Below are positions 24,997 to 36,915 of a stretch of DNA of 64,000 bases, one piece after another. Made by a program: the position numbers and the translations under genes. The DNA lies in contig NC_064548.1 of NCBI RefSeq assembly GCF_023856365.1, positions 20,322,461-20,386,460 of the forward strand. Direction: 5' to 3'. Position 1 is the first letter of the stretch. Each line of letters starts with the position of its first letter. Under the pieces are notes generated by a model. That model ran no database searches, was not told where the DNA came from, and saw only the letters and a list, made by a program, of their open reading frames with translations. The DNA comes from Brienomyrus brachyistius (taxonomy: Eukaryota > Chordata > Actinopteri > Osteoglossiformes > Mormyridae).

Positions 24997-25340
24997 TGGT
25001 GGTGGAATGGGCTATAGTAGCTTGGGGGCTGTTTCAGGGGCATGGGGCGGGTTGATATGGATCTGGGGCAGTTCTCGGGGCATGATTAGGGGTATTGTAG
25101 CCTTCAGGCAGTGACAGGGGCATGGAGGGAGCTGTGATAGATTTGGGGCAGTTACTGGGGCATGGACGAGGATTATTCTGGTCTTGAGGCAGTTATGGGG
25201 GCATGAGGGGGCTATGATAGATTTGGGGCAGTTGCTGGAGTTTGGACAAGGAGTGTTGTAGCCTTGAGGCAGTTATGGGGGACTGGAAGGGCTGTTTTTG
25301 ATTCAGAGCAATAAATGGGGCATTTATGAGGGGGACTTAG
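24997..25340. repeat. Degenerate 40-bp array, dimeric
   Basis: ggggcatg recurs at 25037, 25077, 25117, 25157 and 25198, with weaker forms near 25238, 25277 and 25318. Alternate units carry 'gatagatttggggcagtt' and 'ttgtagccttgaggcagtt', so the true unit is about 80 bp. Unrelated in sequence to the 22.4-kb array. Confidence 0.75.
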
Positions 25341-25811
25341 GAGGCGACGTAGAGGCTAGTTTGATATCAGGTGGCTTTGCAAATGATAGATGTGCAATAC
25401 TGTGCACTTCACACTAATGCCTGATGTCTTAAGGGTATATAATTTGGGCGCAAAAGCCTTGGCACCCATCTGCCTCCGTGTCCAGAATCTCTTTGATTTC
25501 CTGGGAGTGCGAGCGTTATCTATCAAGTGATATGACACGTTTAATAAATGCTGACTGATATTTCCCGAACCTCAGAGTGCTGGCAAATAGGCTTTTTCAT
25601 ATTACTCGAAGGCCTTCTCGGCTGGCAGGTAGTGAATATATTGAGATGGATATTGAATGAATGAAGTTCCATCCTGATACATGAGATTGAATTTTCTTTC
25701 TGATGGACTTTTCTGATGGACACTTCTGCTCTGATATAACAAGCCTTCCGTTATTTTATTATTATATTTTTTTTACGGTGTTTTCATTGCATTAACATGT
25801 GCGTCTCTGTG

Positions 25812-25812
<1 letters not shown>

Positions 25813-25852
<40 letters not shown>
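25813..25852. repeat. TG microsatellite near exon B
   Basis: About 19 TG dinucleotides roughly 200 bp before the exon B acceptor. A C-run follows at about 25986-26009. Confidence 0.9.
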
Positions 25853-25858
<6 letters not shown>

Positions 25859-26055
25859 TGCTCTGATACGGTCCGCCCTCCAGGCTCGGTCCTTCTGGAT
25901 GTTCTCCACAGCGCTCCTGTACTCAGGGTGAAGCTGTCTGCTGCTCTTTATCTCCCCAGTCCATGAAGAGCGACCCGCTCTGCCGCCCCCCCCCCCCCCC
26001 CCCCCCCCGCCTCCCATCCCTCTGATCGTCTCCCGTCCGTCTTTCCCCCACGCAG

Positions 26056-26119
26056 GGAGAAGCTGGCCGTGGCACGCCTCCAGAGGGAAGTTGCGCGGAG
26101 TCGGAGCCGGGCCACAATG
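26056..26119 (+). CDS. nckap5: nckap5 exon B
   Basis: 64-nt coding exon between acceptor ccacgcag and donor gtatgt. The first base completes an Arg codon split by intron 1. The next 21 codons read EKLAVARLQREVARSRSRAT plus M and end in phase 0. EKLAVARLQREVA is a near-identical match to vertebrate NCKAP5 as I recall it, so identity is secure despite the small size. The exon sits after a 16.4-kb intron, just downstream of a TG microsatellite (25813-25852) and a C-run (about 25986-26009), which may act as an extended pyrimidine tract. The final Met codon (26117-26119) could serve as an initiator if transcription started inside intron 1; that is inference only. Confidence 0.92.
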
Positions 26120-26394
26120 GTATGTTTGTGCTTTCTGACCTGGGGACTGGGGGGAGAGAGAGCTCTGCACTTCATTCCCACCGTGCATCACTAAGACGAC
26201 AGCCGAGTACTGCTCTGTGCTCCCCTGTCAGCCTAATTAACAGAGAGCAGAGTCAGCGTCTGTTCATTCACGCTAAATGACAAAGGGGGATTCATCTGCG
26301 AGCGACGCTTCCTCTTCATGAAGCTGCATCTTTGGGGAATCCTCCTTTTCTTCTGTGTGACCTGGATTCAGCTTCAGCCACAGTGCAGGGATGT

Positions 26395-26880
26395 TAGAGA
26401 CGTTTCAGAGGGTACCAAAGGCATTATTTGGAGATGTTAAGGAGATGTTTCAGGGATGTTACTAGGACGTTATGTTATACGAACATTACAAAGACGTTGC
26501 AGAGAGGTTACAAGTTCGTTTATGGAGATGTTACAGGATACATGTTACTGAGATATTACAGGAACATTACAGAGATGTTTCAGAGGGTACATGGATGTTA
26601 TATGGAGATGTTACAGAGATGTTATAGGGACATTACCGAGAGGTTACATGGCCATTTATGGAGATTGTACAGGAACATTAGAGACCTTATGAAGAGGTTA
26701 CAGCAATGTTACGGAGACATTAAAGGAACCTTACTGAGAGGTTAAAGGGATGTTACAGGAACCTTACTGAGAGGTTATAGGGATGTTACAGGAACCTTAC
26801 TGAGAGGTTATAGGGATGTTACAGGAACGTTACAGAGAGGTTATAGGGATGTTACAGGAACGTTACAGAGAGGTTATACA
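26395..26880. repeat. 33-bp TTAC-rich array
   Basis: The clean 3' part repeats tgttacaggaaccttactga plus gaggttataggga every 33 bp (26751, 26784 and onwards). The 5' part is degenerate, built from 'gttacagagatgtt' and 'acattac' variants. The array starts about 280 bp after exon B. Because 33 is a multiple of three it opens spurious frames. Confidence 0.85.
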
Positions 26881-29800
26881 TGACTTGAGAAGACTACAGA
26901 GGAGGAAGGCCTCATACCTGCTCGTCCTCTGCTGGGGGAGACCGCAGGGCCTCCTGCTGGACAAAGGAGTTGACAACAAGCTTTTTGGCTGCAGGCGATG
27001 CATGGTAGCAGAGGTCAACTCTGAGCTGCAGATGTGATTAATGTGTCCGGTTTATTGTGGAATAAATGGGGTTGCAGGATGTATGAGGAGGACCGGGGGA
27101 CGGATGTCGCATGAGCTGTGGGAATGTGCCGCATGGATGAGGATGCCTTCAGGAGAACGTAAATCGAGAAAGAGAGTCTTTGCAGGTTTGCGAGCAGCTG
27201 CTGGAAAACCGTACAGCTGTGAAATCAAGCTGTAAGCCCTCAACATCACTCTGAATTCCAAATGTCGACAGTAGGACATATAAAAATGGTAATTATCAGC
27301 CTCATTCTGGGCTTCCGGGTATCAGTCGTGCCCCAAATGGAGACTCCCAGGGAACGGGGTTTGTGTTTGCCCGGAGAAGCGGCTTCTATTGCTCTCCCCA
27401 GCCGGGCTGCGTTCACGATCGACTGTAAGAGGTGAAGCACTTTCATCGAGGCACCTGCTGGATGGGGGTGGGGGGGGGGGGTCGCGCTTATCCTAAGGCG
27501 TGTTCATGCAGGGAGGGCTTCTCTCTCAGAGGGGGAGAAGGCGGAGCTCAGTGGGGGAGTGATACGGCCAGAGGGAAGAGATGAGCGCCATTTTAGTTGA
27601 GCGGGTTCCGGAATCTAGAGCAGCGCCTTGTGCTGCCTCCAGGAGGCGCTCTTTGAGCGGCGGCCCTGCTGCCGGCGCTGCTCTCTCGTGCCGGAGCTTC
27701 AGTCAGGATGTGGATCGTCTGCTCCCCAGCACACAGCTCAGTGCCCTCTTTCATATTCATATTCATTCATATTCATATCCCTTTGTTTCTCTCTAAAAGC
27801 CCCGTTCAACCATAACGGAATTTATCCTCATAATACTTAAATATGCACCCTGTTGGTGTTCAGTGGCACTTTTTAGACGTAACTGCTTGGAAAACACTGT
27901 ATGCGATGAATGTGACATGTATTAGAAATAAAGCAGGAAATAACAGCAAAAGAATTAAGAAACAGAATTAACAAAAATTTATAAAAAAAATTGATATATA
28001 TGCCCACTTAAAGCTAGTGGGTCACTGTCACGCCGGCGGTCCTTTTGAGGTGCAGTAGGCAGACTCTATCCTAGCATCAGTACACGCTGCAAAGTGACAA
28101 AGCTGCCCCCCTCCTTTCCCGAGGGGTGGGGGGGCTACTCCACAGAGCGGAGATTCTACAGCCAAGATATATGAGTGCCGGCCTTGTAGCCGGGGACTTC
28201 GAAAGCGGGCTCCTGTTGTGAGCGGCTCAGCCAGCCGCCCTGGAACCAGCCAGCCAGAGTCTGCTGTTTCCGCCATCCTGCCTGGCTCCTCACGGGCGGA
28301 TGATGGGCCCCCCATCCCGGTGAGGGCCGTGCGTCCCCAGGGGACACGGCGCTGCCCAGACCCCACCGGCAGATGGTCTTTTAAACCGGGGGTACGTGCC
28401 GTTCCCTTTGAAGGGCTCGTGTCACACTTTGTCCCCCATCTTCCTGTGATTGGGCCACATTTGTTTCTGACCAATCACAGTTGTGTTCAACCACTCCCTG
28501 TTTAACGACCGAGCTCCGTTCCAATGACCAGGTCATTAAGTGAAATGCTCACTAAGTGAAAATCCCGGTACCCTCGCTGTGACCATGCTTGTGCTTACGA
28601 CTTCTCTCCAGCCTTCCACGCTCGAATCCTTTTATCCTTTCTGACAAAGACCCCCCTCAATCCAGCGTACGTCATTATCATGCATACAAAAATTGGTGAT
28701 AAATGTGGGAAATAGTGTTACAAGATGTTTTTTCTTTTTGAGTGGTCGCTAAACGAGGAGTGGGTGTATATCCTGCCTGTTATTTCTCACATCCTCTTTT
28801 GCCTGCTGTCCTGTTCCATAATCCTACCTCATGGCATTTTCACTGATGTGACATCCTCTGAAGATGGACACAGAGGTTCGCACGGCCAAAGTGTCGTCTG
28901 CACAGACAACCAGAGATCTGTGTCTGCAGTTATAAAGCTTTTTCGCACTAATTGTCGGAATCGCCGTTGTCCTAAAACAATGTCTGCTTGACCCTCTGTC
29001 AGTGAGTAACCATGAATCCAGTCATCGCTATCCCTTTGTACATGGTGTCCATGGTGTGACTGCTCGATGGGCAGTGCTGTGCATCTGTGTGTCATGTGAC
29101 CTTGTCCAGATGAATCTCACAGGGATGCTTCTGTGGTCTGGATGGCAGAAAAGCCACATTTTAGTTTGCAAAAATAAATATCTCTAATAAAAATGTACAG
29201 TGCAGCCTCAGCTATCCATTAACGGCCTGGTCCTCTCTGCTATGGTTTTCCACACCGTTCACTGTTTTCCTGGGAGGTCTGGAGCGCATTTTTTACATCT
29301 TAAACAAGTGAGCAGTGTCTCCATACAGCCTGGAACTGGGGGCCGGGGATAGAGATCAGCCCAGCCCCACACCCCCCCCCCCCCCCAGCTAGGGCCGGAC
29401 TACCCAGCCTGAAAGCCGCAGGAGCCTGCAGCCCAGAGTGGCTGAATGTGAGCCCCTGTGCAGCCGCATATTCATAAACACGCTTGGAAGCGGCCGTCTG
29501 GCAGGATACTGTGCTTCCTGTTTGCATATGGTTGCCGTACGCAGGTTTGTCAGTAAAGAGGCGTTCGGAGCGGGGAGCAGGGTGTCAGGCGCACGGATCT
29601 TGCGCAGGATGACAGCACCGATCGGGAGGTGGTCACCTCCATGAAAAAAGTAGTCCCTGGAAGATGTGTGACGTAGTATGCTGAATAAATCATCCGTCTA
29701 TCCATCCAGCCATCCATGCATCTGCAGCTTCCTTATCCTAGTGAGAGCCCATGGGCATGTAAACTTGTCCATCACATTGTGTAACATCATCGCTTATTCA

Positions 29801-31267
29801 GCTGGAACATGAAGAAGAAGAAGACAATGATTTCTCAACATGTCCCTTTCAGCGGGCCAGGGGGAATATTTCTATCTAATAATCACAGAGGTACATGCTT
29901 AAGCCATGTGGATAAGCTGCTCCGTGTTTTACAGAAGGAAGTTCATCTGCGATCACGTTCAGGAGAGAAAAACTGAAAGTGTGACTGATGTGAAAGGACG
30001 ACCGGATGAACTAGCCCACTGCAGGCAGAACGGGCTGCTGCATCTGAGCATGCCCAGACCTGCCTGCTGTGAGCACGCTCTGACAGCTGCGACGGGATGG
30101 GGAGGGGGGTGTCCTCAGGCCCCGGCCTTATCGGGCCCAACCAGAGCCCTGAGAGGCTGACGTTTACTGACAGCTCGGCGTGAATGGCGGACAGGGCCTG
30201 CCCTCTGTGTGATCGACGGGGGGTGGGGGGGATTTGGGATTGGGAGGGTTAGCCAATTCCAGACATTGACAAATGGGCCACTCAACCTCAGTGGCCGCGG
30301 ACGGGCCGCTGACACATTGGCATTACGCAGATTTACGGCTGTCAGCCCTGATGCTGGAGCCCTGCTGTTCAGCTAGGGGGCATCGCAGCAAGCTCTGTTA
30401 ATCAGGCTCTCTTAACCTCAGGTCGTCGGCTTGAGAAGCAAGACACAGGGACCCCTGGAGCGCCACCTAAAGGCAGGGAGACTGCAGTGTCACAACCATC
30501 GTGTGTGTCACTGAGCCATGGATGCGCCCGTACAGGCGTGTTTCAGCCCTCGTCACATGACTGCTGTGTTAAGGGTGGAGGATGCAGGCCCATGCACATC
30601 GCAGCCAGGCTGTACTTCCTGTGCCTCATTGACATGGCTGCAGCTCGCCTCTCCCTTCTCTATAAGAATATACTCGCGGGTGGGGGATCATGGTAACAGG
30701 GAGAATGATTTGGGAAAAGTAGTCTTGTCCCTGGAAGGGGGACCCACCACATTCTTATTTGATCATCTCGCAGCATCGGGGGGTGTACATAATCAGGAAG
30801 CCTGTCTCCCAGCACTCGCCTTGGCCCTTGGCCGATGGTACTGTGACCCCCCCCCCCCCCCCCCCCCCAGCACAGTCGGGGCTAGATAAGAAGCCAGTGT
30901 CTCCCCGGTCACTGAATCCCAGTGCCCACTAGAAGGTTATTCTCTACTCTGCGTTCCCCAGATCGCTGGGGGGGGGGGGGGAATGTCTTGCCATGATCTC
31001 CGGCTTCACAGCTGTACCGGATGGCTGGGTTTCCATTGCCCCCCATGGGAGATGATTCTCCTACTGACCCCCTCCCTCCCCCCGACACACACACACACAC
31101 ACCTGCACTCCATCCTCAGCGATGCATAACAGTGTGAACGAGCAGGCCGGTCGGGGGGGATGCAGCCGCTAATCAATTTAGCGCCCCCTGCGGGCTGGCG
31201 CCGTCCTCCGGGGGCCTGAGCTCAGGATCCGAATGTCACTCAGCACGCGTGACAGAGAACGATGGGA

Positions 31268-31291
31268 ATGATGATGATGATGATGATGATG
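31268..31291. repeat. ATG microsatellite
   Basis: About eight tandem ATG trinucleotides. Confidence 0.85.
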
Positions 31292-31730
31292 GTCCCTAAA
31301 CGACGCTGCTGTACTGGGTCATTAAGGAGGAGTACGCCTGACACCACGGTCCCCTAACAATGATGGCGTGAGACAATGGCAGCTTGAAGGACGCATCAGT
31401 CACCATGTCCGCATGGCCCGTAGTCACACGGGGCACGATGAGGAGTCCCAGGAAACCACGCTCTCCCCTACCTCTGCTCTGTAACCCTACACCCCGCTCT
31501 GCTCCTTTCATGCTCTCCTAAGCGCCGTATCCGCTTTCCCCTATCAGTATTATTCCATTTTGGCCCGAGTGCTGGAATATCTGCATTTCACACTCGAGTG
31601 CGTTTCTATGTCAGCTGTGCATTTGCGAGTCTGCTGTATTTGGGAGCAGGTTGCCATCTGCAGGCGGTAAGGGGGAAGTGCGTGTGGCTGGTGAGTGGGG
31701 ACTATGCCGGTGCTGTAGGTGTGCTGAGCA

Positions 31731-31970
31731 GTGCGGCGGCTCAGCGGTGAGCCGCCGGCCGGCACCTCCACTTGGTGCATACGGTTTGCTCGTTCGATCC
31801 AGGTGCCCCGATTTCCCGCCACAGGCTTGCAGTGTGGGTAATCGGTGTCGCTGCGATGGACTGGTGTTCCATTCAGGGTGTACTTTTGATATAAAATGCC
31901 CAGGATAGAATCCCGGCCTCTCCTATAACCCCCGACCAACATAAGGGATGAGAAGATGGATCGAATTTAC
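31731..31970 (+). mobile_element. Diverged tRNA-derived SINE
   Basis: Begins gcggctcagcggtgagcc, carries a B-box-like gttcgatcc, and ends with body sequence gatggactggtgttccattc, then ccaggatagaatcccgg and agaagatgg. The 3' body resembles the SINEs at 45929 and 53576 (gatgggctgg..., ggataggctccgg). Diverged and without a clear TSD. Confidence 0.5.
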
Positions 31971-31996
31971 GAACGCAATTATATCCTTGTGTTTAA

Positions 31997-32027
31997 TCCA
32001 TCCATCCATCCATCCATCCATCCATCA
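31997..32027. repeat. CATC microsatellite
   Basis: About seven tandem CATC/ATCC tetranucleotides. Confidence 0.9.
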
Positions 32028-33951
32028 TTTTCCATACCCACTTATTCCAATGCAAATTTATATTTTTTTTGCTTTAATTTATTGCATTTCTGTTGTATTT
32101 ATTTCTTATTTCTCCATTGCTCAGAAATTAGAAATAGATGACTACATAGTTAAACAGTGTACAGACCCGTGCTGTGTGTGACAGTGTTTGTCTTTGCGTG
32201 TGTGTAAACATGCCTCTGTGTGTTTAGGTGCCCTTCCCGTGCTTATCCGCCCGCATAAACACTCCCCGCTGACTAGCCCCTCCTGTCCCAGGCTGCTGGG
32301 CTCCGTAAACCCAGATGTTTTCCTTGCCTTGGGCTTGCTGGCGGGGGCGGGGTGGGGTGGGGGGTTGTTGCTCCCCCCGGCGGTCGCGGTCTGTCTCCGT
32401 GGAAGGCGGTAAGGGCCTGAGCCAGGACGCACGGTCGCTGGCAGCCTGCACCGACCTCCGGGAGGGAGGCGGCCGGTTTTCTGCCTTCGCTGGGTGGTTT
32501 ACATCCCTTCTGCTGGTTCGTACCTCAGCTGGGTCAGTAAAGCCCGGGTTCATCTCCCAGCACACTGTACCAGTACCCAGCCTGTGTTCTGCGGATCCCA
32601 TTAAACAGCTGCCTCCCCATCGCGATTTCCATGACCATGCGCTGGTGTGTGCACACGCATGTGATGCTCTCGCTCTCCGGCCCAGCTGTTTCTGAGCTCG
32701 TTTACAGGTGCGGCCGGTCAGCATTCGCTTCACGCATAGACACGCGGCGTTTCTGCTCCAGCCTCATCGGACGTGCCTTTCGAATCCACCGTGACCCCTC
32801 TGTGTTCCACTAGGGGGCAGTATTGGCTCTGTGACTAAATGCTTCCCGTATTACAAGTACAACTCTTTATGTCGCGATGCATTGAGGAATTGTACATTGC
32901 AGGTGACTGCAATTCTAGTCATTCATAAATATATTAAACACATGGAAATTTACACTGTGCTCTCAGTGTCATACAGAACAGAAAATATCTGCTAATGCAC
33001 CATTAGTGGTAATGATGATGAAGTTAATGATTGCTGTTATTCTGTATGTGATGGAGGACCTGATTTAATTTATCAAATAAGATGATTTGTTCTCCAGTGT
33101 ACTTTGTATTTACCCCCTTCGGCCTGCGGATTTTGATGTTTCGCTTGTGTTTGGTCATGGCGGGTGATTTCCTTAGCTTTCCCTGAGCAGGTCGAGGTCA
33201 GAGATTGTGTAAATCGCCAGCCCTCTACTCGTGTTCCCTTTAGCGCACCCTGCTGGTGCGTTTTCGGGTGACCACACATCTACGCGTGAAGAAAAGGCTT
33301 GGCAGATGACCACGTTTAGATCACAACCTGCTGCAATATTTTTAAGCTGATTTATCAGAAGCTCTTTCTATCCCGAAGTAGATTATTTATTTTTTCCCCC
33401 CAAACCGAAATGCAAGTATCCAGGGACGCAGTGGAATGACTTTGCGACGTCTCTGCAAAGCTTTACTCCTGTTTCTCCTTTTCCTTTAAACCAGGAATCC
33501 GTGTTCTGTCTGCCACATTAATGTACTGTACTCGCGGGCGTACATGTGAGGGATTATTTCTTTTACTGCTCGATTGTCAGGGGACTTAATGGATTATTTT
33601 TAATTATGATTAAACAGCCGGAATAAGGATTAGCTGGATAAGGTGCTGAAATATAATTATTTACCGAGCAGTTAGGGAATGATTGACACGCAGATAAACA
33701 GACTATGGCTGTTATACTGACACGTTATTACAACCTGCTCAGTATTACATGGGAAACTTCCCCGTTGATGTGAGGGAGCTCTTGCCTGCTCTTACTCAGA
33801 GTGGCCCGGCCTGGATTAAACGCCGCTTTAACTAGTGGGCTGGCTGCTTGGTTACCTGGCTTAGATATCTAGTATCACCTGATAACCACGGAGGATTCCG
33901 GAAAACTCTCTGAATCCATCCATCAAAATGAGGTGTCAGGACAGTTTTAAG

Positions 33952-34111
33952 CAGAGGTGGGTAATTTATGCCCAGAAAGTAAAAATCCAGACCAAGATTT
34001 TGTTTTAAATCTTTTGTTTTGTGCAACTCTGTGACAGTGACACCAACTGGTTGGTTGAAATAAAATTTTGGTCTGGACTTTTATTCTCTGGACTTGAACT
34101 ACCTACCTCTG
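33952..34111. mobile_element. hAT-type foldback MITE, copy 2
   Basis: A 160-bp copy of the family at 1824-1987, with the cagaggtgg start and cctacctctg end and the same inverted 'aatccagaccaagatttt' core. Flanking octamers gttttaag and gctataac agree at 5 of 8 positions, consistent with an old, mutated duplication. The central loop differs from the other copies. Confidence 0.75.
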
Positions 34112-34888
34112 GCTATAACCAGCCTGAATGTCTTTTTGGGGAAAAATAGCCCCCTGTGATTCATGTAGTTGAAATGACACTGGTCACATCAGCCTACCCT
34201 GCAATAGCCTACCAAAATGTGTCATCGCTAATGGCCATGAGGTGGCGCTCTCTGCATCATGCAATGAGCGCTCATGCAGCGATCCCGCATGAGTCTGAGA
34301 GGAAGGCGGCCCCGGGTTCACCATCCCTGTGCCGTACGGCCTGACGGGGGCCCCTTGCTTGGAGGAAAACAAATGTATTTATTTATTTATTTGAAGTTCA
34401 GGGTCCGGAGCATCGAGTTGGATGTGATTTGGGGCCTACATACTAATCGCAATTTACGACTCGCCCATTACAGAACGAGCATCAGAATGGACCTGCCGTC
34501 ATGGCGTAATCCCCGAAGGCCTAATTAGCTAGCATGCTCTGCCGCCGTAGCTCGTTAATTCCTACCCGAGACCTGGAAATATCTGGGAATCCAAATGCCA
34601 GAATGGGGAATCTGTTGACAGCTACTAATGAAATAGTTAAGAGGGGTTTGGCAACTGTGGTGCCCCCCCCCCCCCCAGTAGTTCACGTGGACACCCTCGA
34701 GCTGAGGCTGCTAACAGGAGCGCGAGTGGGGGTCTTTCTGTGGTTGTGAAACACCCATGATGGGGGCTCTGTTCAAGGTCAGGGTCATCCTGTAATGCTA
34801 ATCAGAGTTTATTTGCTACAGAATGCCTTAGTATTTTGATAGATTTCCAGACAGCTGTCGATACCTTTTGTAAGGATGAGCAAAAATG

Positions 34889-34942
<54 letters not shown>
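34889..34942. repeat. TG microsatellite
   Basis: About 26 uninterrupted TG dinucleotides immediately before copy 2 of the GTGGGGACC repeat. Confidence 0.95.
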
Positions 34943-34943
<1 letters not shown>

Positions 34944-35190
34944 AGATATACATTACATTGTGGGGACATTTGGTCCTTTTATTTTAACACTGTTGGGACC
35001 ATTTTTTTTGGTCCCCACAAGGGGAAATTCAATTTTATAAAAATCTATGACTGCAATCAAAAAACTAAAAATATCAAAAGTCCTGTATTTTGTTTGGTCA
35101 CTTATGGTTAAGGCTAGGGCTGAGTAGGGATTAAGGTTGTCATACTTAGATTAGATTTGCCCATAGAAATGAATGGACGGACCCCACAAA
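34943..35190 (+). repeat. GTGGGGACC interspersed repeat, copy 2
   Basis: Same family as 5376-5610: it shares acattgtggggac, the internal tgtttggtcacttatggtt stretch, agggctgagtaggg, and an end near gaccccacaaag. It follows a TG microsatellite directly. Confidence 0.75.
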
Positions 35191-36781
35191 GATATGAGTA
35201 GAGGTCTGTGTGTGTTTTTGTCTTTTTGAGTGACACCGGGGAACAGGTTCCAGGATTATTGGCACGCCTACGTTTAAGGTGACAGGCTTTCTCCCAGTAG
35301 AGGTGGATTCTGTCTGACCTGAGGAGAGTGGCCACAGTCCAGTGACTCTGCATTTCAGGGGTGCTGCTGTTCCACAGCCTCGTTCCCCCCACCTCCATCC
35401 ATCACTGTCTCCGCCCTTATCTGCGGAGCGACAGCGAACGTGGCCGGGAGCCGCACGGCCCGCGACGATAGCTGATGAAATATTGCTTCATTAGTCCACC
35501 TGGATGATGGCGTGTTCCTCCCTGAGAGTCTGTGCCCAAAACTATGTGCCTTCTTCCTGGTCTCCTGACACCGGCAGTTCTGGGATTCCTCGGGACGAAT
35601 TAAAGATGCGCGGAACGTTATCGCGCTGCACTTCCTCATTGTCTGTTTACTGTGCGCGGTTCCACGTGTCTGGGATCGCTTAATCTTCTCTCTCAGGCCG
35701 GTGGTTCTCACGTCGCCGCGATTTCTGTGATGAATCACGCTTCAAGGTCCGCCATATGTAAATGGGCTCGGATCCGCGGCCTCCCGGGACAATTCCAGCA
35801 CTCACCCGTAGAGTTGCTGGAAAAATAATGTGAAGGATCTCGGCAAATGAGAAGGATTAGACTCCACGGCTGAGTTATTGAGGGTCTCAGTGAAAGAGGC
35901 TGGAGCAGGGTGACGCACAGAGACGGACAGTCATGTAAATCCAACACGTGTGGGGGGGGGGTCCCACACAGACACACAGCCGTTTAACCTCCACACGTGA
36001 GCTTCATTGGGTCACAACCATTAGCTCTGTTGCGACAGCACAAAGCACAGCACTAATGTGCTAATAGGTGCCAATTAGATCTTGAATGTGAGCCTGATGT
36101 CTCTGCAAGCCTTGTTGCGAACTGGTTGTTTGTGTAGAATTCTTCACCTCATTTCTGGAAGCTCTCAATAGGCTTAACCCTAAATATGCTTAATCTGTCC
36201 GTAAGGATCTTAGCTAAATCATTTTTGACACACGTAGCTGAGTTTTCTGTTCAGGTTAGCGGATCTGAAGAAAGCAGAGGTCTCGATCACTGTGAAATTT
36301 TAGCTGGTGTTTAGCCTGGTTTGTTAATTTATTTAGTTTTTTTTTTTTTCAGTATTATTGTGCATTTCATCAGACCCTGATGTGACGACCCCTTACCTTA
36401 AATGTTTATATGCAATATCTGAGAGGGGGGGTGTGGCTAAATGAGCTGGGGAAAAAACATCGGCATAGAAAAACACCCCCTTATTTCTGTAGTGAAAGGA
36501 AGTGATGTCATGGATATCAGGTGACTGTCTTCAGCCCTCTTGATCCTGTTATAAGTAGTAAAGTTGAGACGTGATGGTGAGGCCCAGTCCGGTTTTGACA
36601 CTGAGCACTTGCACACTATAGCACCGGGTAGGTGACGTTCATCCATCTATCTGTCCATCAGTGAGGTACCCAAGGACTGTGGAATTGTGCTATTGTTGGG
36701 TTCTGTTGCCTTGGGGTCAAAGAGCCTGGTTGTGCGTGGTTTCTCGGCTGACTCACCTACCCCCACGCCCTCCCCCCACAG

Positions 36782-36915
36782 CGAGAGAAGCTGATCCATG
36801 AGCTGGAGGAAGAGAGACGGCAGCGACGGGAGACTGAGAAGCGTCTGCGTGAGGCGACGCAAGAGTCAGAGCTGGGCCGAGCACAGATGGAGGCGCTACA
36901 GCAGCACTTCTCCAG
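36782..36915 (+). CDS. nckap5: nckap5 exon C, coiled-coil segment
   Basis: 134-nt exon after acceptor ccccacag, ending at ttctccag|gtagga. It encodes 44 codons beginning REKLIHELEEERRQRRETEK and ending MEALQQHFS, plus two bases (ag) that complete an Arg in the next exon. The sequence is strongly charged, with heptad-like spacing typical of a coiled coil. It corresponds to the EKLIHELEEERRL...QQQFSRMEETV region of NCKAP5. Codons 47-90 of the fragment assembled here. An overlapping open frame on the minus strand is only a shadow of this exon. Confidence 0.95.

Larger units (their letters stand above)
9682..26055 (+). other. nckap5 intron 1 (GC-AG), repeat-rich
   Basis: A 16.4-kb intron with donor GCAAGT and acceptor CACGCAG. 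It contains the 44-bp minisatellite, an AG repeat at 13170-13196, a tRNA-like repeat (14785-14922), C-runs near 15045-15063 and 16448-16460, a GC-rich candidate first exon (to 17531), a TG/CG tract (17600-17695), the CTGCC/CTTCC tract, and two 40-bp arrays. Stretches such as 11283-13160, 15070-16440, 19000-21960 and 22941-24990 show short open frames without domain or splice support. I see nothing annotatable in them. Confidence 0.8.
26120..36781 (+). other. nckap5 intron 2
   Basis: A 10.7-kb GT-AG intron. Recognisable content is the 33-bp TTAC-rich array (26395-26880), ATG and CATC microsatellites (31268-31291, 31997-32027), a SINE-like element (31731-31970), a hAT MITE (33952-34111), and the TG microsatellite with an attached GTGGGGACC repeat (34889-35190). 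The open frames at 28028-28474 (minus) and 32224-32733 (minus) lack any family resemblance. 27500-31250 and 32200-33900 contain nothing else I can name. Confidence 0.8.

Noticed and set aside
28028..28474. 148-codon minus-strand open frame
   Set aside because: Arg/Gly/Pro-rich composition in a GC-rich stretch, no family resemblance, and a shadow frame is open on the other strand.
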